Part shown: positions 17,334 to 25,995 of the stretch, piece by piece
How the letters are laid out: the number at the start of each line of letters is the position of its first letter
How positions within the stretch are numbered: position 1 is the first letter of the stretch
Source of the DNA: Kaistia terrae
GTDB taxonomy: Bacteria; Pseudomonadota; Alphaproteobacteria; Rhizobiales; Kaistiaceae
DNA length: 64,000 bases
Direction of reading: 5' to 3'
Assembly (NCBI RefSeq): GCF_026344005.1
Contig: NZ_JAPKNH010000005.1
Location: 62,001-126,000 of the forward strand
Notes under the pieces: model-generated
Told to the model about the DNA's origin: nothing
The model's input: only the letters and a program-made list of their open reading frames with translations
Database searches by the model: none
Made by a program: the position numbers and the translations under genes

Positions 17334-18310
17334 CGGCCCGACCTCCAGAACCGCCTGATGATCGAAGGCAGGCTGAGCACGCCGTTCGGCAGGAACAGCA
17401 TGACGAGGATCATCAGCGCGCCATAGAGCAGCGCCTGGTATTCCTGGATCGAACGCAGCAGTTCGAAGGCGATGATCAGGCCGAAGGTGCCGACGATCGG
17501 TCCGAGCACGAAGTCGAGCCCGCCCAGGAAGCAATAGAGCATGAAGTTGATCGAATCCGTCACCGTATAGGTCGCCGGATAGATGTTCTGCTGCAGGCTG
17601 GCGAAGCAGGCGCCGGCCATGCCGCCCATCGCCGAACAAAAGGCGAAGGCGAAGACGCGGTAGCGCGCGACGTTGATGCCGATCGACATGGCGAGTTCCT
17701 CGTTCTGCCGCATCGAGCGGAATACCCAGCCGATCCGGCTGCCGGCGAGGCGCCAGACGGCGAGGTAGCCGACGAGAAGCAGGGTCGCGGCGAAGAGGTA
17801 GAAATCGAGCGGCGTGTCGATGCCGGCCGGGCGCGGGATGTTGAGCACGCCGCCGCCGTCATGCAGCGTCACCGTGTTGAGGAACAGCAGCCGCATCGCC
17901 TCGGTCAGGCTCAGCGTCACCATGGCGAAATAGATGCCGCGCAGCCGCAGCAGCGGCCAACCGATCAGCGTGCCGACGAGGGCTGCAACCACGCCCGACA
18001 GCGGCAGGCAGAGCCAGAAGGACAGGCCGAACACCGTCGACAGGATCGCCGTAGTGTAGCCGCCGAGCAGCGCGAAGGCGCCCTGGGCGATGTTGACCCG
18101 GCCGATGGCGAAGGTGACCCAGACGCCGAGGCTGCCGAAGGAAAGGATGGCAGCGTTGGTCATCACGTTCAGCCAGTAGGGCTGGCCGCGCAGGATGAAC
18201 GGGACGACGGCATAGAGCAGGATCGCGAGCGGCAGGATCGCGATCAGCGCCCTGCGGCTGCCGGGGGACGTGGCCCCGATCATGCCCGCCGCTTCAGTGG
18301 AGGTCGCCAT
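17330..18310 (-). CDS. Branched-chain-type ABC transporter permease (LivM type)
   Basis: This 326-residue integral membrane protein begins with a short cytoplasmic tail and has about nine hydrophobic segments. LGFGSLGVWVTFAIGRVNIAQ-like and GGLDFVLGPIVGTF elements are typical of LivM. It overlaps the LivG-type gene by four bases. With LivH it forms the transmembrane channel of the importer serving the hydantoin pathway. Confidence 0.9.
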   Translation of the reverse strand: MATSTEAAGMIGATSPGSRRALIAILPLAILLYAVVPFILRGQPYWLNVMTNAAILSFGSLGVWVTFAIGRVNIAQGAFALLGGYTTAILSTVFGLSFWLCLPLSGVVAALVGTLIGWPLLRLRGIYFAMVTLSLTEAMRLLFLNTVTLHDGGGVLNIPRPAGIDTPLDFYLFAATLLLVGYLAVWRLAGSRIGWVFRSMRQNEELAMSIGINVARYRVFAFAFCSAMGGMAGACFASLQQNIYPATYTVTDSINFMLYCFLGGLDFVLGPIVGTFGLIIAFELLRSIQEYQALLYGALMILVMLFLPNGVLSLPSIIRRFWRSGR

Positions 18311-18385
18311 GGATGCGTCCTTGCAGCTCGATCGAAAGAAAGGGGAGACGAAGAGGAGAAGGGCGGAAACACCCCTGAGGCGCGC

Positions 18386-19246
18386 CTAGCCCCATGGCTT
18401 GCCCATGATCCCCTGCGGCCGGATCAGCAGGAACAGGATCAGCGCCGTGAAGATCAGCAGATAGGTGACGGAGCCTGGGAACAGCGCGTAGCCGATCGCC
18501 TCGGCGAACCCCAGCGCCACGGCGCCAAGCAGGGCGCCGCCGATCACGCCGGCGCCGCCGATCATGATCATGATGAAGGCCTTGGTCGAGATCGCCGTGC
18601 CGATGCCGGCATTGACGCCCGAGACCGAGATCAGCAGGCCACCGGCAATGCCGGCCAGCGCCGCGCCGAGGCCGAAGCCGAGCATGCTGATGCGGTTGAC
18701 GTCGACGCCCATCAGCATCGTCGCCGTGCGGTCCTGCGCCAGCGCCCGCATCGCCCGGCCCTGGCGGGTGAAGTTGACGAAGAGCAGCACGGCGGCGATC
18801 AGCGCCAGCGAGATGGCGAAGACGAGCAGCCGGTTGGCGGGCAGGAAGGCGCTGCCGAGCCGGTAGACGCCGGAGACCATCGGCGGGATGCCGCGCTGCT
18901 TCTCGCCGAAGACATAGAGCGCGATGTTTTCCAGCAGCAGGGCGGTGCCGACCGCGAGGAGCATGGTGTTTTCCTCGCGGCTGGAGATCCGCATCACGCG
19001 CTGGAACAGGGTGCGCTCCAGCAGCATGCCGATCAGCCCGACTATCACCGCCGCCGCCAGCAGGCCGACCGCATAAGGCAGCTTGAAGACGACGCAGACG
19101 GTGTAGACGATCAGACCGCCGATCATGAACATCTGCCCATGGGCAAAGTTTAGGACGTTCATGATGCCGAAGATCAGCGTGATACCCAGCGCGATCAGCG
19201 CATAGTTCGCCGAAAGAATGGCCCCGTTGACCAGGATTTGTTCCAT
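18386..19246 (-). CDS. Branched-chain-type ABC transporter permease (LivH type)
   Basis: This 286-residue membrane protein matches the LivH family, with the typical N-terminal INGAILSANYALIALGITL and LNFAHGQMFMIGG, and a C-terminal IGGAGVIGGALLGA loop. It lies between the binding-protein gene and LivM. The 75-base gap before livM contains no gene. Confidence 0.9.
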   Translation of the reverse strand: MEQILVNGAILSANYALIALGITLIFGIMNVLNFAHGQMFMIGGLIVYTVCVVFKLPYAVGLLAAAVIVGLIGMLLERTLFQRVMRISSREENTMLLAVGTALLLENIALYVFGEKQRGIPPMVSGVYRLGSAFLPANRLLVFAISLALIAAVLLFVNFTRQGRAMRALAQDRTATMLMGVDVNRISMLGFGLGAALAGIAGGLLISVSGVNAGIGTAISTKAFIMIMIGGAGVIGGALLGAVALGFAEAIGYALFPGSVTYLLIFTALILFLLIRPQGIMGKPWG

Positions 19247-19293
19247 GGCGTTTCCTCGATCGAGCGCGCTGGGAAGATGTCGTCAGGGATGGA

Positions 19294-20517
19294 TCAGTCG
19301 ACCTGGCCGATGGCAAGCGTCGTGAACTGGCCGTCCTTGGTCTCGGTCAGAACCAGCGGCACGCCGATCTGGCGCTTCTGGCCGTAATCCGCCTCACCGG
19401 TGAAGGTCAGCTTGCTGTCTTCCTTGAGGAAGGGGTTCTTCATCGAGAAGCCGGGGATCGCCGCCTTGAAGACATTGGTGTCCTCGATGGCGGAGGGGCC
19501 GGTTGCCTGCAGCGTCGCGAGGATCACTTCCAGCGCATAGACCTTGGTGCCGGCTTCGTCGTTCCACTCGCCGGCGACCTTGGTGTAGGCCTTGATGAAG
19601 TCGTCCATGTATTCGCTGCGGATCGCGTCGGCCGAGGCGCCGCCGATCGAGACGAGACCATTGCCGGCGTCGCCGGCCATCTCGTTGATCACCTTGATGT
19701 CCTGGCCGGAATCGCTGGCGAACAAGCCGGCATAGCCGAGCTCGCGGGCGGCGCGCATCAGCAGTGGCGTGTTGGACGGGGCGGAAGCCGGCAGGAAGAT
19801 CAGGTCCGGCGCGGTGCCGACGACGTTCGACATAACCGGGAAGAAGTCTGTGGCGTTCGCCTCGTAGGTGGCGGTGGCGCTGACCACGTCGAGGCCGAGA
19901 TCCTTGGCGGCCTTGACCGCGTCGTCGCGGTTGGAGAGACCATCGCTGTCGTTGCGGGCGACGAAGGCGACCTTCTGCACGCCACGCTCGGCCTTGAGCA
20001 GCTTGAGGATCGCCGGGGCGACCTGATAGCTCGCGACCATGCCCATCACGGCGTTCTCAGCCGGCTTGGTATAGAGGCTGCGGCTGGAGGCATAGGGGAA
20101 GTACATCGCGTTGTACTTCTCGGCGATCGGCCGGATGCTGGTCGCGGTGACATCGGTGTTGGAGCCGATGACATAGCGGATGCCTTCCTGGCCCATCAGG
20201 CGCTCGGCGCCTGAAACGGTCAGCTTGGGATCGTTGCGGTCGTCGACCGAGACGATCTCGATCTTGTACTTCTCGCCGCCAATGTCGACGCCACCCTTGG
20301 CGTTCCACATCTCGGCGGTTGCCTGCGCGGCGTATTTGTTGACCAGGCCCCAGGAGGCCTCGGCGCCGCTCATCACGCCAAGCTGGCCGATCTTCAGGGT
20401 CTTGCCTTCGGCGAATGCCGCGCCCGTGGCGCCAAGGCCGACCGCGGTTGCCATCACTCCGGCCACGGCGAGCGCGCCAGCGCCCTTCAGCAGCCTACGA
20501 CGGGTAGCTTCCATCAT
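19294..20517 (-). CDS. Liv-type ABC transporter substrate-binding protein with twin-arginine signal
   Basis: This 407-residue type I periplasmic binding protein of the amino acid/amide family is the first gene after a promoter at 20625-20653. The N-terminus TRRRLLKGAGALAVAG has a twin-arginine motif, and the signal ends near AAFAEG. The mature part has ERLMGQEGIRYVIGSNTD and MRAARELGYAGLF segments. It should bind the substrate brought in for hydantoinase or carbamoylase. The ligand is inferred from context only. Confidence 0.88.
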   Translation of the reverse strand: MMEATRRRLLKGAGALAVAGVMATAVGLGATGAAFAEGKTLKIGQLGVMSGAEASWGLVNKYAAQATAEMWNAKGGVDIGGEKYKIEIVSVDDRNDPKLTVSGAERLMGQEGIRYVIGSNTDVTATSIRPIAEKYNAMYFPYASSRSLYTKPAENAVMGMVASYQVAPAILKLLKAERGVQKVAFVARNDSDGLSNRDDAVKAAKDLGLDVVSATATYEANATDFFPVMSNVVGTAPDLIFLPASAPSNTPLLMRAARELGYAGLFASDSGQDIKVINEMAGDAGNGLVSIGGASADAIRSEYMDDFIKAYTKVAGEWNDEAGTKVYALEVILATLQATGPSAIEDTNVFKAAIPGFSMKNPFLKEDSKLTFTGEADYGQKRQIGVPLVLTETKDGQFTTLAIGQVD

Positions 20518-20602
20518 GTGTTGAACCTCCGTATGCCGGCCGTTGCGGCCGACGCCCTACTGGTCAGTGGATTTCCCTATGCGATGTTCTTTATGTAGAA
20601 TT

Positions 20603-20617
20603 CTGTATCGCATACAG
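20603..20617. promoter_or_regulatory. Candidate operator at the livKHMGF promoter
   Basis: CTGTAT-CGC-ATACAG is a perfect inverted repeat with 6-bp arms. It lies just downstream of the predicted -10 on the minus strand, about 85 bases before the binding-protein start. A regulator bound here would block transcription. The adjacent IclR protein is the natural candidate, but its other site (21888-21904) has a different sequence. Confidence 0.5.
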
Positions 20618-20624
20618 TACATGC

Positions 20625-20653
20625 AGTTAAATCGAGCCTTTCTCGCTTGTCAA
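20625..20653 (-). promoter_or_regulatory. Candidate sigma-70 promoter of the Liv/hydantoin operon
   Basis: On the minus strand a perfect TTGACA (20648-20653) is followed after 16 bases by TTTAAC (20626-20631), or after 17 by TTAACT. It is correctly oriented and upstream of the livK-type gene. The operator-like repeat at 20603-20617 follows directly. Confidence 0.5.
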
Positions 20654-20805
20654 TCAGGCGAAATCCGTCGACTGCGTTTTGCGGAAAATTGATGCAGCCA
20701 TGCTCAGGAAATGGCGACGCAGGGGTTGGCGCGGCCATGGCGGTCCGCTCCCGGCGAAGGCATGGCTTCGCTGGGTAGCTCGCACGACAGCACGGAAATC
20801 TGCGG

Positions 20806-21885
20806 CTACAGGCTGGGAAAGTCGGCCGGCATGCGGCCGAGAACGGCGCGGTTGATGGCGATCGAGGTGTTGATGATCTCGCGGGCGAGTGCCTCTTCGA
20901 TCGGTGCCACGGTCGACAGCAGCCCCGAGCAGGTGAAGACATAGGCGACTTCGCCATAGCGGTCGAAGATCGGCATGCCGAGCGCCATCAGGCCTTCGGT
21001 CAGTTCGCCGATGCTGCGGGCATAGCCGCGCTTGCGGGTGGCGGCGATCTCGGCCTTCAGCAGGTCAGCGCTCATCAGCGTGGTGCTGGTGTAGCGGCGC
21101 GGCTGCCAGCTCTCCAGCCACTGGTCGATCTCGGCCGGCGACTTCCAGGCAAGGTAGGCGCGCATGTTGGCCGGTGCGTCGCGCGGCAGGTGATGGCCAA
21201 TCGGATAGGACACTTCCATCGCCTGGAAGCTGTTGAATTTGTCGACGACGACGAAGGAATCGTCGGCCTGGGGCTGCGCCAGCACGGCGGGAAAGCCGAT
21301 GCGCTGCACCAGGCTGCCCAGTTCATGCCGGATCCGGTCGAGGATCGGCGCGCCCAGTAGCGACGACGCGCTGGCGAACAGGCCGGAATTCAGTTCGTAG
21401 AGCTTTGCGCGGCTGTCGAGGCGCAGCCAGCCGAAATGCACCAGCGTCTTCAGGATCGAGTGGCAGTGGCTCTTGGTGATGCCGAGCGTCGTCGCCAGTT
21501 CGGTCAGCGAGGCGAGGTGGGGCGGCGTGTGGTTGATGTAGTTGATGATGGCGATGGCGTTTTCCACCGCCGGCACCAGGCCGGGCGCCGGCCGTCGCGG
21601 CGGCGCGTCGTCCTGCGCGGTGAGCAGCCAGCGCGAACCGTCCTGCTGCAGCGAGGTCGTGTAGGGCGAGGGAGAGACGACGGGCGTCGCATCCGCCGCC
21701 AGGGCGCCGCTTGGCTTTACCGTGTCTGACTTGGCCGCCTTGTCAGGCGCGGCGGGCTTGGGTGTCTTCGGCACTGCGGGTTCCTTCACCGGCACGGCGC
21801 CCGCCGCGAGCCGCTGGCCCATGCCGGCGGGCTCGGTCGAGCCGCAAATATTCTTGACCGACGTTTCGAGATCGATCAATCTCAT
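20806..21885 (-). CDS. IclR-family regulator with long Pro/Ala/Lys-rich N-terminal extension
   Basis: The 359-residue frame is about 90 residues longer than a usual IclR protein. Residues ~30-100 are a low-complexity linker (VPKTPKPAAPDKAAK). The winged HTH is LTELATTLGITKSHCHSILK (about 128-147), followed by an IclR effector domain. The ATG at 21885 lies directly after an operator-like repeat that overlaps the predicted -10, leaving little room for a ribosome site. The true start may be the ATG of MGQRLAAG at residue 22, or translation may be nearly leaderless. It lies between hydantoinase and the Liv operon, so it probably controls both. Confidence 0.82.
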   Translation of the reverse strand: MRLIDLETSVKNICGSTEPAGMGQRLAAGAVPVKEPAVPKTPKPAAPDKAAKSDTVKPSGALAADATPVVSPSPYTTSLQQDGSRWLLTAQDDAPPRRPAPGLVPAVENAIAIINYINHTPPHLASLTELATTLGITKSHCHSILKTLVHFGWLRLDSRAKLYELNSGLFASASSLLGAPILDRIRHELGSLVQRIGFPAVLAQPQADDSFVVVDKFNSFQAMEVSYPIGHHLPRDAPANMRAYLAWKSPAEIDQWLESWQPRRYTSTTLMSADLLKAEIAATRKRGYARSIGELTEGLMALGMPIFDRYGEVAYVFTCSGLLSTVAPIEEALAREIINTSIAINRAVLGRMPADFPSL

Positions 21886-21887
21886 TT

Positions 21888-21904
21888 AGAGAACTTGGTT
21901 CTCT
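21888..21904. promoter_or_regulatory. Candidate IclR operator overlapping the regulator start
   Basis: AGAGAAC-TTG-GTTCTCT is a perfect 7-bp inverted repeat lying two bases from the regulator start codon and touching its predicted -10. This position suits autorepression and possibly control of the divergent hydantoinase gene. Confidence 0.6.
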
Positions 21905-21932
21905 TAGTAGAAAAATCAACTGAACCTGTCAA
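21904..21932 (-). promoter_or_regulatory. Candidate sigma-70 promoter of the hydantoin IclR gene
   Basis: On the minus strand TTGACA (21927-21932) is separated by 17 bases from TACTAA (21904-21909). Transcription would begin inside or just after the repeat at 21888-21904, very close to the ATG at 21885. Confidence 0.5.
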
Positions 21933-22159
21933 GCCGCCGGGCCGTGACGTGGGAGTCGCCAGGACCGGAATCATCTTTGTCCGCCGAGGCCGGAATGGTG
22001 GAGGATTGGATGTGGTCCCGCAATGACCCTCCGCGATCCCAGCCGTGCAAGACCTGCGTCTATCCGCCTGCTGCCGGCGCTTCGGTGTGGAACGATCCCT
22101 GCATTCAACCCCGCACGCGGGCGGCCGCCGCCCCCCTGAAACCAATCTGGAGACTGTCG

Positions 22160-23548
22160 ATGGATCTCATCGTCAAAAACGGAACGATCGTCACCGCCGG
22201 TGGCATCTCGCGAGCCGATCTCGGCGTCAAGGACGGCAAGATCGTTCAGATCGGCGGGGACCTCGGCGAGGCTGCACGCGTCATCGATGCGGCCGGTTGC
22301 TATGTCATGCCGGGCGGCGTCGACGTGCACACCCATATCGATTCCAACAACATGGAAACGAAATCGGCCGATGATTTCGGCTCCGGCACCATCGCGGCGG
22401 CCTGCGGCGGCACCACGACAATCGTCGATTTCTGCGCCCAGGACCGCGGCGGCACGCTGGCCGAGGCGATCGCCAAATGGGATGCGCGCGCCGAAGGCAA
22501 GGCGGCGATCGACTATGGCTATCATGTCATCGTCCTCGACATGAATGACGGCGTGTTCGAAGAGTTGCTGACGCTGCCCGAGCGCGGCATCCCCTCGTTC
22601 AAGGTGTTCATGGCCTATCGCGGCATGAACATGATCGACGACGTGACGTTGCTGAAGACGCTGGAGCAGGCCAAGCACTCCGGCGCGCTGGTCATGGTGC
22701 ATGCCGAGAACGGCGACGCGGCCGATTATCTGCGCGACAAGTTCATCGCCGAGGGCAAGACCTCGCCCAAATATCATGCACTGAGCCGCCCGCCGCGCGT
22801 CGAGGCCGAGGCGACCGCCCGCGCCATCGCGATGGCCGAGATCGTCGGCACCTCGATCTACATCGTGCACATGACCTGCGAGGAGTCGCTGGACGAACTG
22901 ATGCGCGCCAAGGCGCGCGGCGTCGATGCGCTGGCCGAGACCTGCACGCAATATCTCTATCTGACCAAGGATGATCTCGACCGGCCGGGCTTCGAAGGCG
23001 CGAAATTCGTGTTCACGCCGCCGCCACGCGAGGTCAAGGACCAGGAGATCCTCTGGAACGCGCTCGCCAATCGCGTGTTCGAGACGGTGTCGTCCGATCA
23101 CTGTTCCTGGCTCTACAAGGGCCACAAGGATGAAGGCCTGCACGATTTTCGCCTGATCCCGAACGGCGCGCCCGGCGTCGAGGAGCGGCTGATGATGGTC
23201 TATCAGGGCGTCAATCAGGGCCGGATCTCGCTGACCCAGTTCGTCGACCTGGTCGCCACCCGGCCGGCGCAGGTGTTCGGCATGTTCCCGCAGAAAGGCA
23301 CGATCGCGGTTGGCTCCGACGCCGACATCGTCATCTGGGATCCGGAAGCGTCGATGACGATCACCCAGTCGGCCATGCACAACGCCATGGACTACTCGAC
23401 CTATGAGGGGAAGAGCGTCAAGGGCATGCCGAAGACGGTGGTGCTGCGCGGCAAGGTCATCGTCGAGGACCGCGACTATGTCGGTACACCGGGTGAAGGC
23501 CGTTTTCTCAAGCGTGAGAAGTATGTTCCGCGCGTGCGACCAGCATGA
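22160..23548 (+). CDS. hyuA: D-hydantoinase / dihydropyrimidinase
   Basis: This protein has 462 residues from the ATG at 22160 with GGAG eight bases upstream; an in-frame extension to 21944 is not protein-like. The binuclear metal site is recognisable: H57 and H59 in GGVDVHTHID, K148 in GIPSFKVFMAY as the carbamylated lysine, VHAENGD, YIVHMTCEES, and the aspartate in SSDHCSW. It opens 5-substituted hydantoins or dihydropyrimidines to N-carbamoyl amino acids. It is transcribed away from the IclR gene and supplies substrate for the D-carbamoylase at 14867-15790. The symbol follows hydantoin-utilisation usage, which varies between organisms. Confidence 0.93.
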   Translation: MDLIVKNGTIVTAGGISRADLGVKDGKIVQIGGDLGEAARVIDAAGCYVMPGGVDVHTHIDSNNMETKSADDFGSGTIAAACGGTTTIVDFCAQDRGGTLAEAIAKWDARAEGKAAIDYGYHVIVLDMNDGVFEELLTLPERGIPSFKVFMAYRGMNMIDDVTLLKTLEQAKHSGALVMVHAENGDAADYLRDKFIAEGKTSPKYHALSRPPRVEAEATARAIAMAEIVGTSIYIVHMTCEESLDELMRAKARGVDALAETCTQYLYLTKDDLDRPGFEGAKFVFTPPPREVKDQEILWNALANRVFETVSSDHCSWLYKGHKDEGLHDFRLIPNGAPGVEERLMMVYQGVNQGRISLTQFVDLVATRPAQVFGMFPQKGTIAVGSDADIVIWDPEASMTITQSAMHNAMDYSTYEGKSVKGMPKTVVLRGKVIVEDRDYVGTPGEGRFLKREKYVPRVRPA

Positions 23549-23945
23549 GCCGTTTGCCTTATCGGCCGTCGCCGCGAACGAACGGCTGCCCTGTCGGGTT
23601 TTTCTAGCTGCGCGCTTCTGACAGCGCCGATTTTGATGTGGTTGCCAACGCGCTTCGTTCTCTGGCGCCGGCCCGCGAACGGGTTGGCGCCAGCATTCTG
23701 GATGACGCTCATCCATGGAGACGCGGACAAAGCGAGGCCGTTCGTCGAGAACTTCCACCTGGCGAGCGGACCGGCCGCCTGGCCTTTTATCCTCTTGCCC
23801 CATCGGTCGGTGGCTTTTGGTGTTGGCTCGGCTCGACGCAATTCGCGAGGGCCATGACCGGGGGCTGTGGTGTCCTGGATGGCTCCGTGCAGCGTACTGC
23901 ACCACCTATTTGCCTGCGCGCCCCCGATGAGCACGGCGCGGCGTC
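23549..23945. other. Convergent intergenic region without recognised gene
   Basis: This 397-base stretch lies between hydantoinase (plus) and the LuxR-type gene (minus), which converge. Short frames on both strands have no convincing ribosome site or family resemblance. A loose arm pair AGCCGTT/AACGGCT followed by five Ts near 23600 could help to end hydantoinase transcription, but the loop is long. Confidence 0.4.
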
Positions 23946-24911
23946 CTATTTGGTCGGTGCTTCAACACTCAACAGCGCGCGGACCAAGGCGGATTGGCTG
24001 TGCACGCCGGTCTTGTCGAAGATGCGCTGCAACTGGGTTCGCACCGTGTTGACGCTCACCCCGAGCCGCTTGGCCGCGGCTGCGACGTCCTCGCCATTGA
24101 TGATCAAACGAGCAAGTCGTGTCTGTGCCGGCGAGAGACCGAAGACCTCCCGCGCGCCGGCGATCCGTCGTTCGACCGTCTGGGCATCGTCAAAGGAGAT
24201 CAGCGCCTTGCCGTCTTCGAGCAGAACCCAGCAGTAGAGAGGAACGCCAGTCGCGTCCTCGCCGAGCGTCACCGCCCATGCCTGTTTCGGCGCGACGACT
24301 AGCGGTCGCTGGCTTTGAAGCTCGATATGGGCGAAGCGAACCGCGTCGCGCAATGCGACGTCGTGTTCGCTACGCCGAGCGCGCAGGCGACCGGCGGCAA
24401 CGACCAGCCCTGGATGGCCCGGCATTCGCTCGCGCGCCATCCGATTGGTCCAAAGGATCCGCGCATGCTCGTCGACCTCGATCAGCGGGCAGTCGGCCGC
24501 CTCGATGTCGCCCTCCATCATCACCATGCAGGCAATCTTCCAGACGCCGTCGATCCGGTGCAGAATCCGGAGCTGGCGCTTGCGATCCTCGCCGGTGTCG
24601 CTGCCGATCTGATCGAAGGTCACCCAGGCCACGTTGCCGTCGATGACCACATTGACCTTCTCCCAGTGCACGCGCCCCGCAAAAGCCTGCTTGTCGGGGA
24701 ACCTTTCCACGATCTTCCTGAGCCGCGCAGCGATCGGGTCCCAGCCTTCGTCGACCCGGACGCCGAGCGAGGCGAAGTATTCCATCCGGCGGGTCTGTGG
24801 CGACTGCAACCAATGGCTCGCCAGCGCCTCGAAATCGCGCTGCAGCCAAGCTTCGGTTTCGGCGCGGATCACCGCCAGAACAGCCGTCCTCTCAGCCTCG
24901 CGCTCGTCCAT
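23946..24911 (-). CDS. One-component regulator: NTF2/SnoaL-like domain, PAS-like domain and LuxR HTH
   Basis: This 321-residue protein starts at the ATG at 24911 (GGGGA about eight bases upstream); the ATG at 24926 is an alternative. Residues ~5-125 look like an NTF2/SnoaL cone-shaped pocket (WLQRDFEALASHWLQ, GDIEAADC). Residues ~130-250 resemble a PAS-like sensor (LIEVDEHARILWTNRMAR). The C-terminus is a LuxR helix-turn-helix (AAAAKRLGVSVNTVRTQLQR). The fusion suggests small-molecule sensing coupled to DNA binding. I see no partner kinase. Target genes are unknown. Confidence 0.75.
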   Translation of the reverse strand: MDEREAERTAVLAVIRAETEAWLQRDFEALASHWLQSPQTRRMEYFASLGVRVDEGWDPIAARLRKIVERFPDKQAFAGRVHWEKVNVVIDGNVAWVTFDQIGSDTGEDRKRQLRILHRIDGVWKIACMVMMEGDIEAADCPLIEVDEHARILWTNRMARERMPGHPGLVVAAGRLRARRSEHDVALRDAVRFAHIELQSQRPLVVAPKQAWAVTLGEDATGVPLYCWVLLEDGKALISFDDAQTVERRIAGAREVFGLSPAQTRLARLIINGEDVAAAAKRLGVSVNTVRTQLQRIFDKTGVHSQSALVRALLSVEAPTK

Positions 24912-24976
24912 CTGGCGGTTCCCCATGGCAAAGGCTTGCGCAGCATAGCACGCTGATTTCAGGGCATGACGGCGCC

Positions 24977-25165
24977 TCACAGCTGAGCCACGCTGACCAG
25001 CAGCAGGATCACGCAGATGCTTGCGGCGATCGACCCGAACATGCGAACGCTCGGGCGTGGCCGCATGATCTGATCGCGGTAGTATCTGTCCTCGTCCGAC
25101 GAGCTCATCTTGGTGGGACGACGTTCCCTGGGCATATGCACGGCGACAAGACTGGACACGTCCAT
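24977..25165 (-). CDS. Small membrane protein with C-terminal transmembrane helix
   Basis: This 62-residue protein starts at the ATG at 25165 with GGAGG six bases upstream. The N-terminal two-thirds is charged (MPRERRPTK, SSSDEDRYYRD). Residues ~43-60 form one membrane helix (GSIAASICVILLLVSVAQL), giving a tail-anchored arrangement. It is not a family I recognise. It is upstream of and co-directional with the LuxR-type regulator, with a 65-base gap. Confidence 0.6.
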   Translation of the reverse strand: MDVSSLVAVHMPRERRPTKMSSSDEDRYYRDQIMRPRPSVRMFGSIAASICVILLLVSVAQL

Positions 25166-25428
25166 CGGAGCCTCCAGGTTCGATTTACCTGAGGCATCAT
25201 CGCATGCGTCCCGGCCCCGCCTTGTCATCCTGGCGCATGACATTGGCCGCCATACAGCTTGAAACGCGACCGAGGCACTTCGGCCTTGTCGTCGCGCAAT
25301 CGGGGGCTGCTTCGCGCAGCTCGGTGCGAATGATGTCCGCACCGAGCTGCCGGGTATTCTTCAGCCCGCCCTTCACACTCGGAAGAGATGGGGTCTCCGA
25401 ATCGGGAATGTGTGCCGGCTTTCTCTGC

Positions 25429-25995
25429 CTATTCCAGATTGGTGTGCCGGGCTCGCATCGCCTCCGGCGTCGTCTGGATCCGCTCGCGCAACTTCAGGAT
25501 CATGACCTCGAAAAGAACGAACAGCGCGCCTTCATAGAGCGAGCCCATTGGCAGGATCGAGCTGCGCGCAGCCCCCTGATCATCGGCCATGGTCTGAGCG
25601 GGCAAGTGAAGAACCAGGTCGGCCATGCTCGGCGCCTTGCCGTTCGGCTGCGCGGTAATGACCACCACCTTGGCACCGGCGCTGCGCGCCACGCCAATCA
25701 GCGCGAGAGCCGTCGAGATTTCTCCGGGTCCGACTGTGACCAGGAATACGTCGCCAGGTCCGACTGGCGGCGTCGTCATGTCCCCCTCCACGGCGACCGG
25801 CACACCCATGTGGTAAAGGCGCATGGCGAAACCCATGATCTGCAGGCGCTCGCGACCTCCGCCGAATACGACCGTGCTCTTGGCCTTTGCGATGGCGTCG
25901 ATGACCTCGTCAACCTTGGCGTCATCCAGTCGACTGAAGACGGTTCCAAGCTCGTTGAGGGCGATGTGATAGGGACTATTGTTGACGCTGCTCAC
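25429..25995 (-). CDS. SIS-domain protein, 6-phospho-3-hexuloisomerase (HxlB)-like
   Basis: From the GTG at 25995 (GGGA upstream) the protein has 188 residues, the usual length for HxlB-type isomerases. It carries a single SIS domain, with VVFGGGRERLQIMGFAMRLY early and AGAKVVVITAQPNGKAPSMA later. It probably isomerises or binds a phosphorylated ketose. No hexulose-phosphate synthase partner is nearby. A longer upstream frame to 26370 looks non-coding. Confidence 0.75.
   Translation of the reverse strand: MSSVNNSPYHIALNELGTVFSRLDDAKVDEVIDAIAKAKSTVVFGGGRERLQIMGFAMRLYHMGVPVAVEGDMTTPPVGPGDVFLVTVGPGEISTALALIGVARSAGAKVVVITAQPNGKAPSMADLVLHLPAQTMADDQGAARSSILPMGSLYEGALFVLFEVMILKLRERIQTTPEAMRARHTNLE

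Noticed and set aside
23633-23934. Overlapping short frames on both strands between hydantoinase and the LuxR-type gene
   Set aside because: No ribosome site, no family resemblance and mutually exclusive overlap; left as intergenic.
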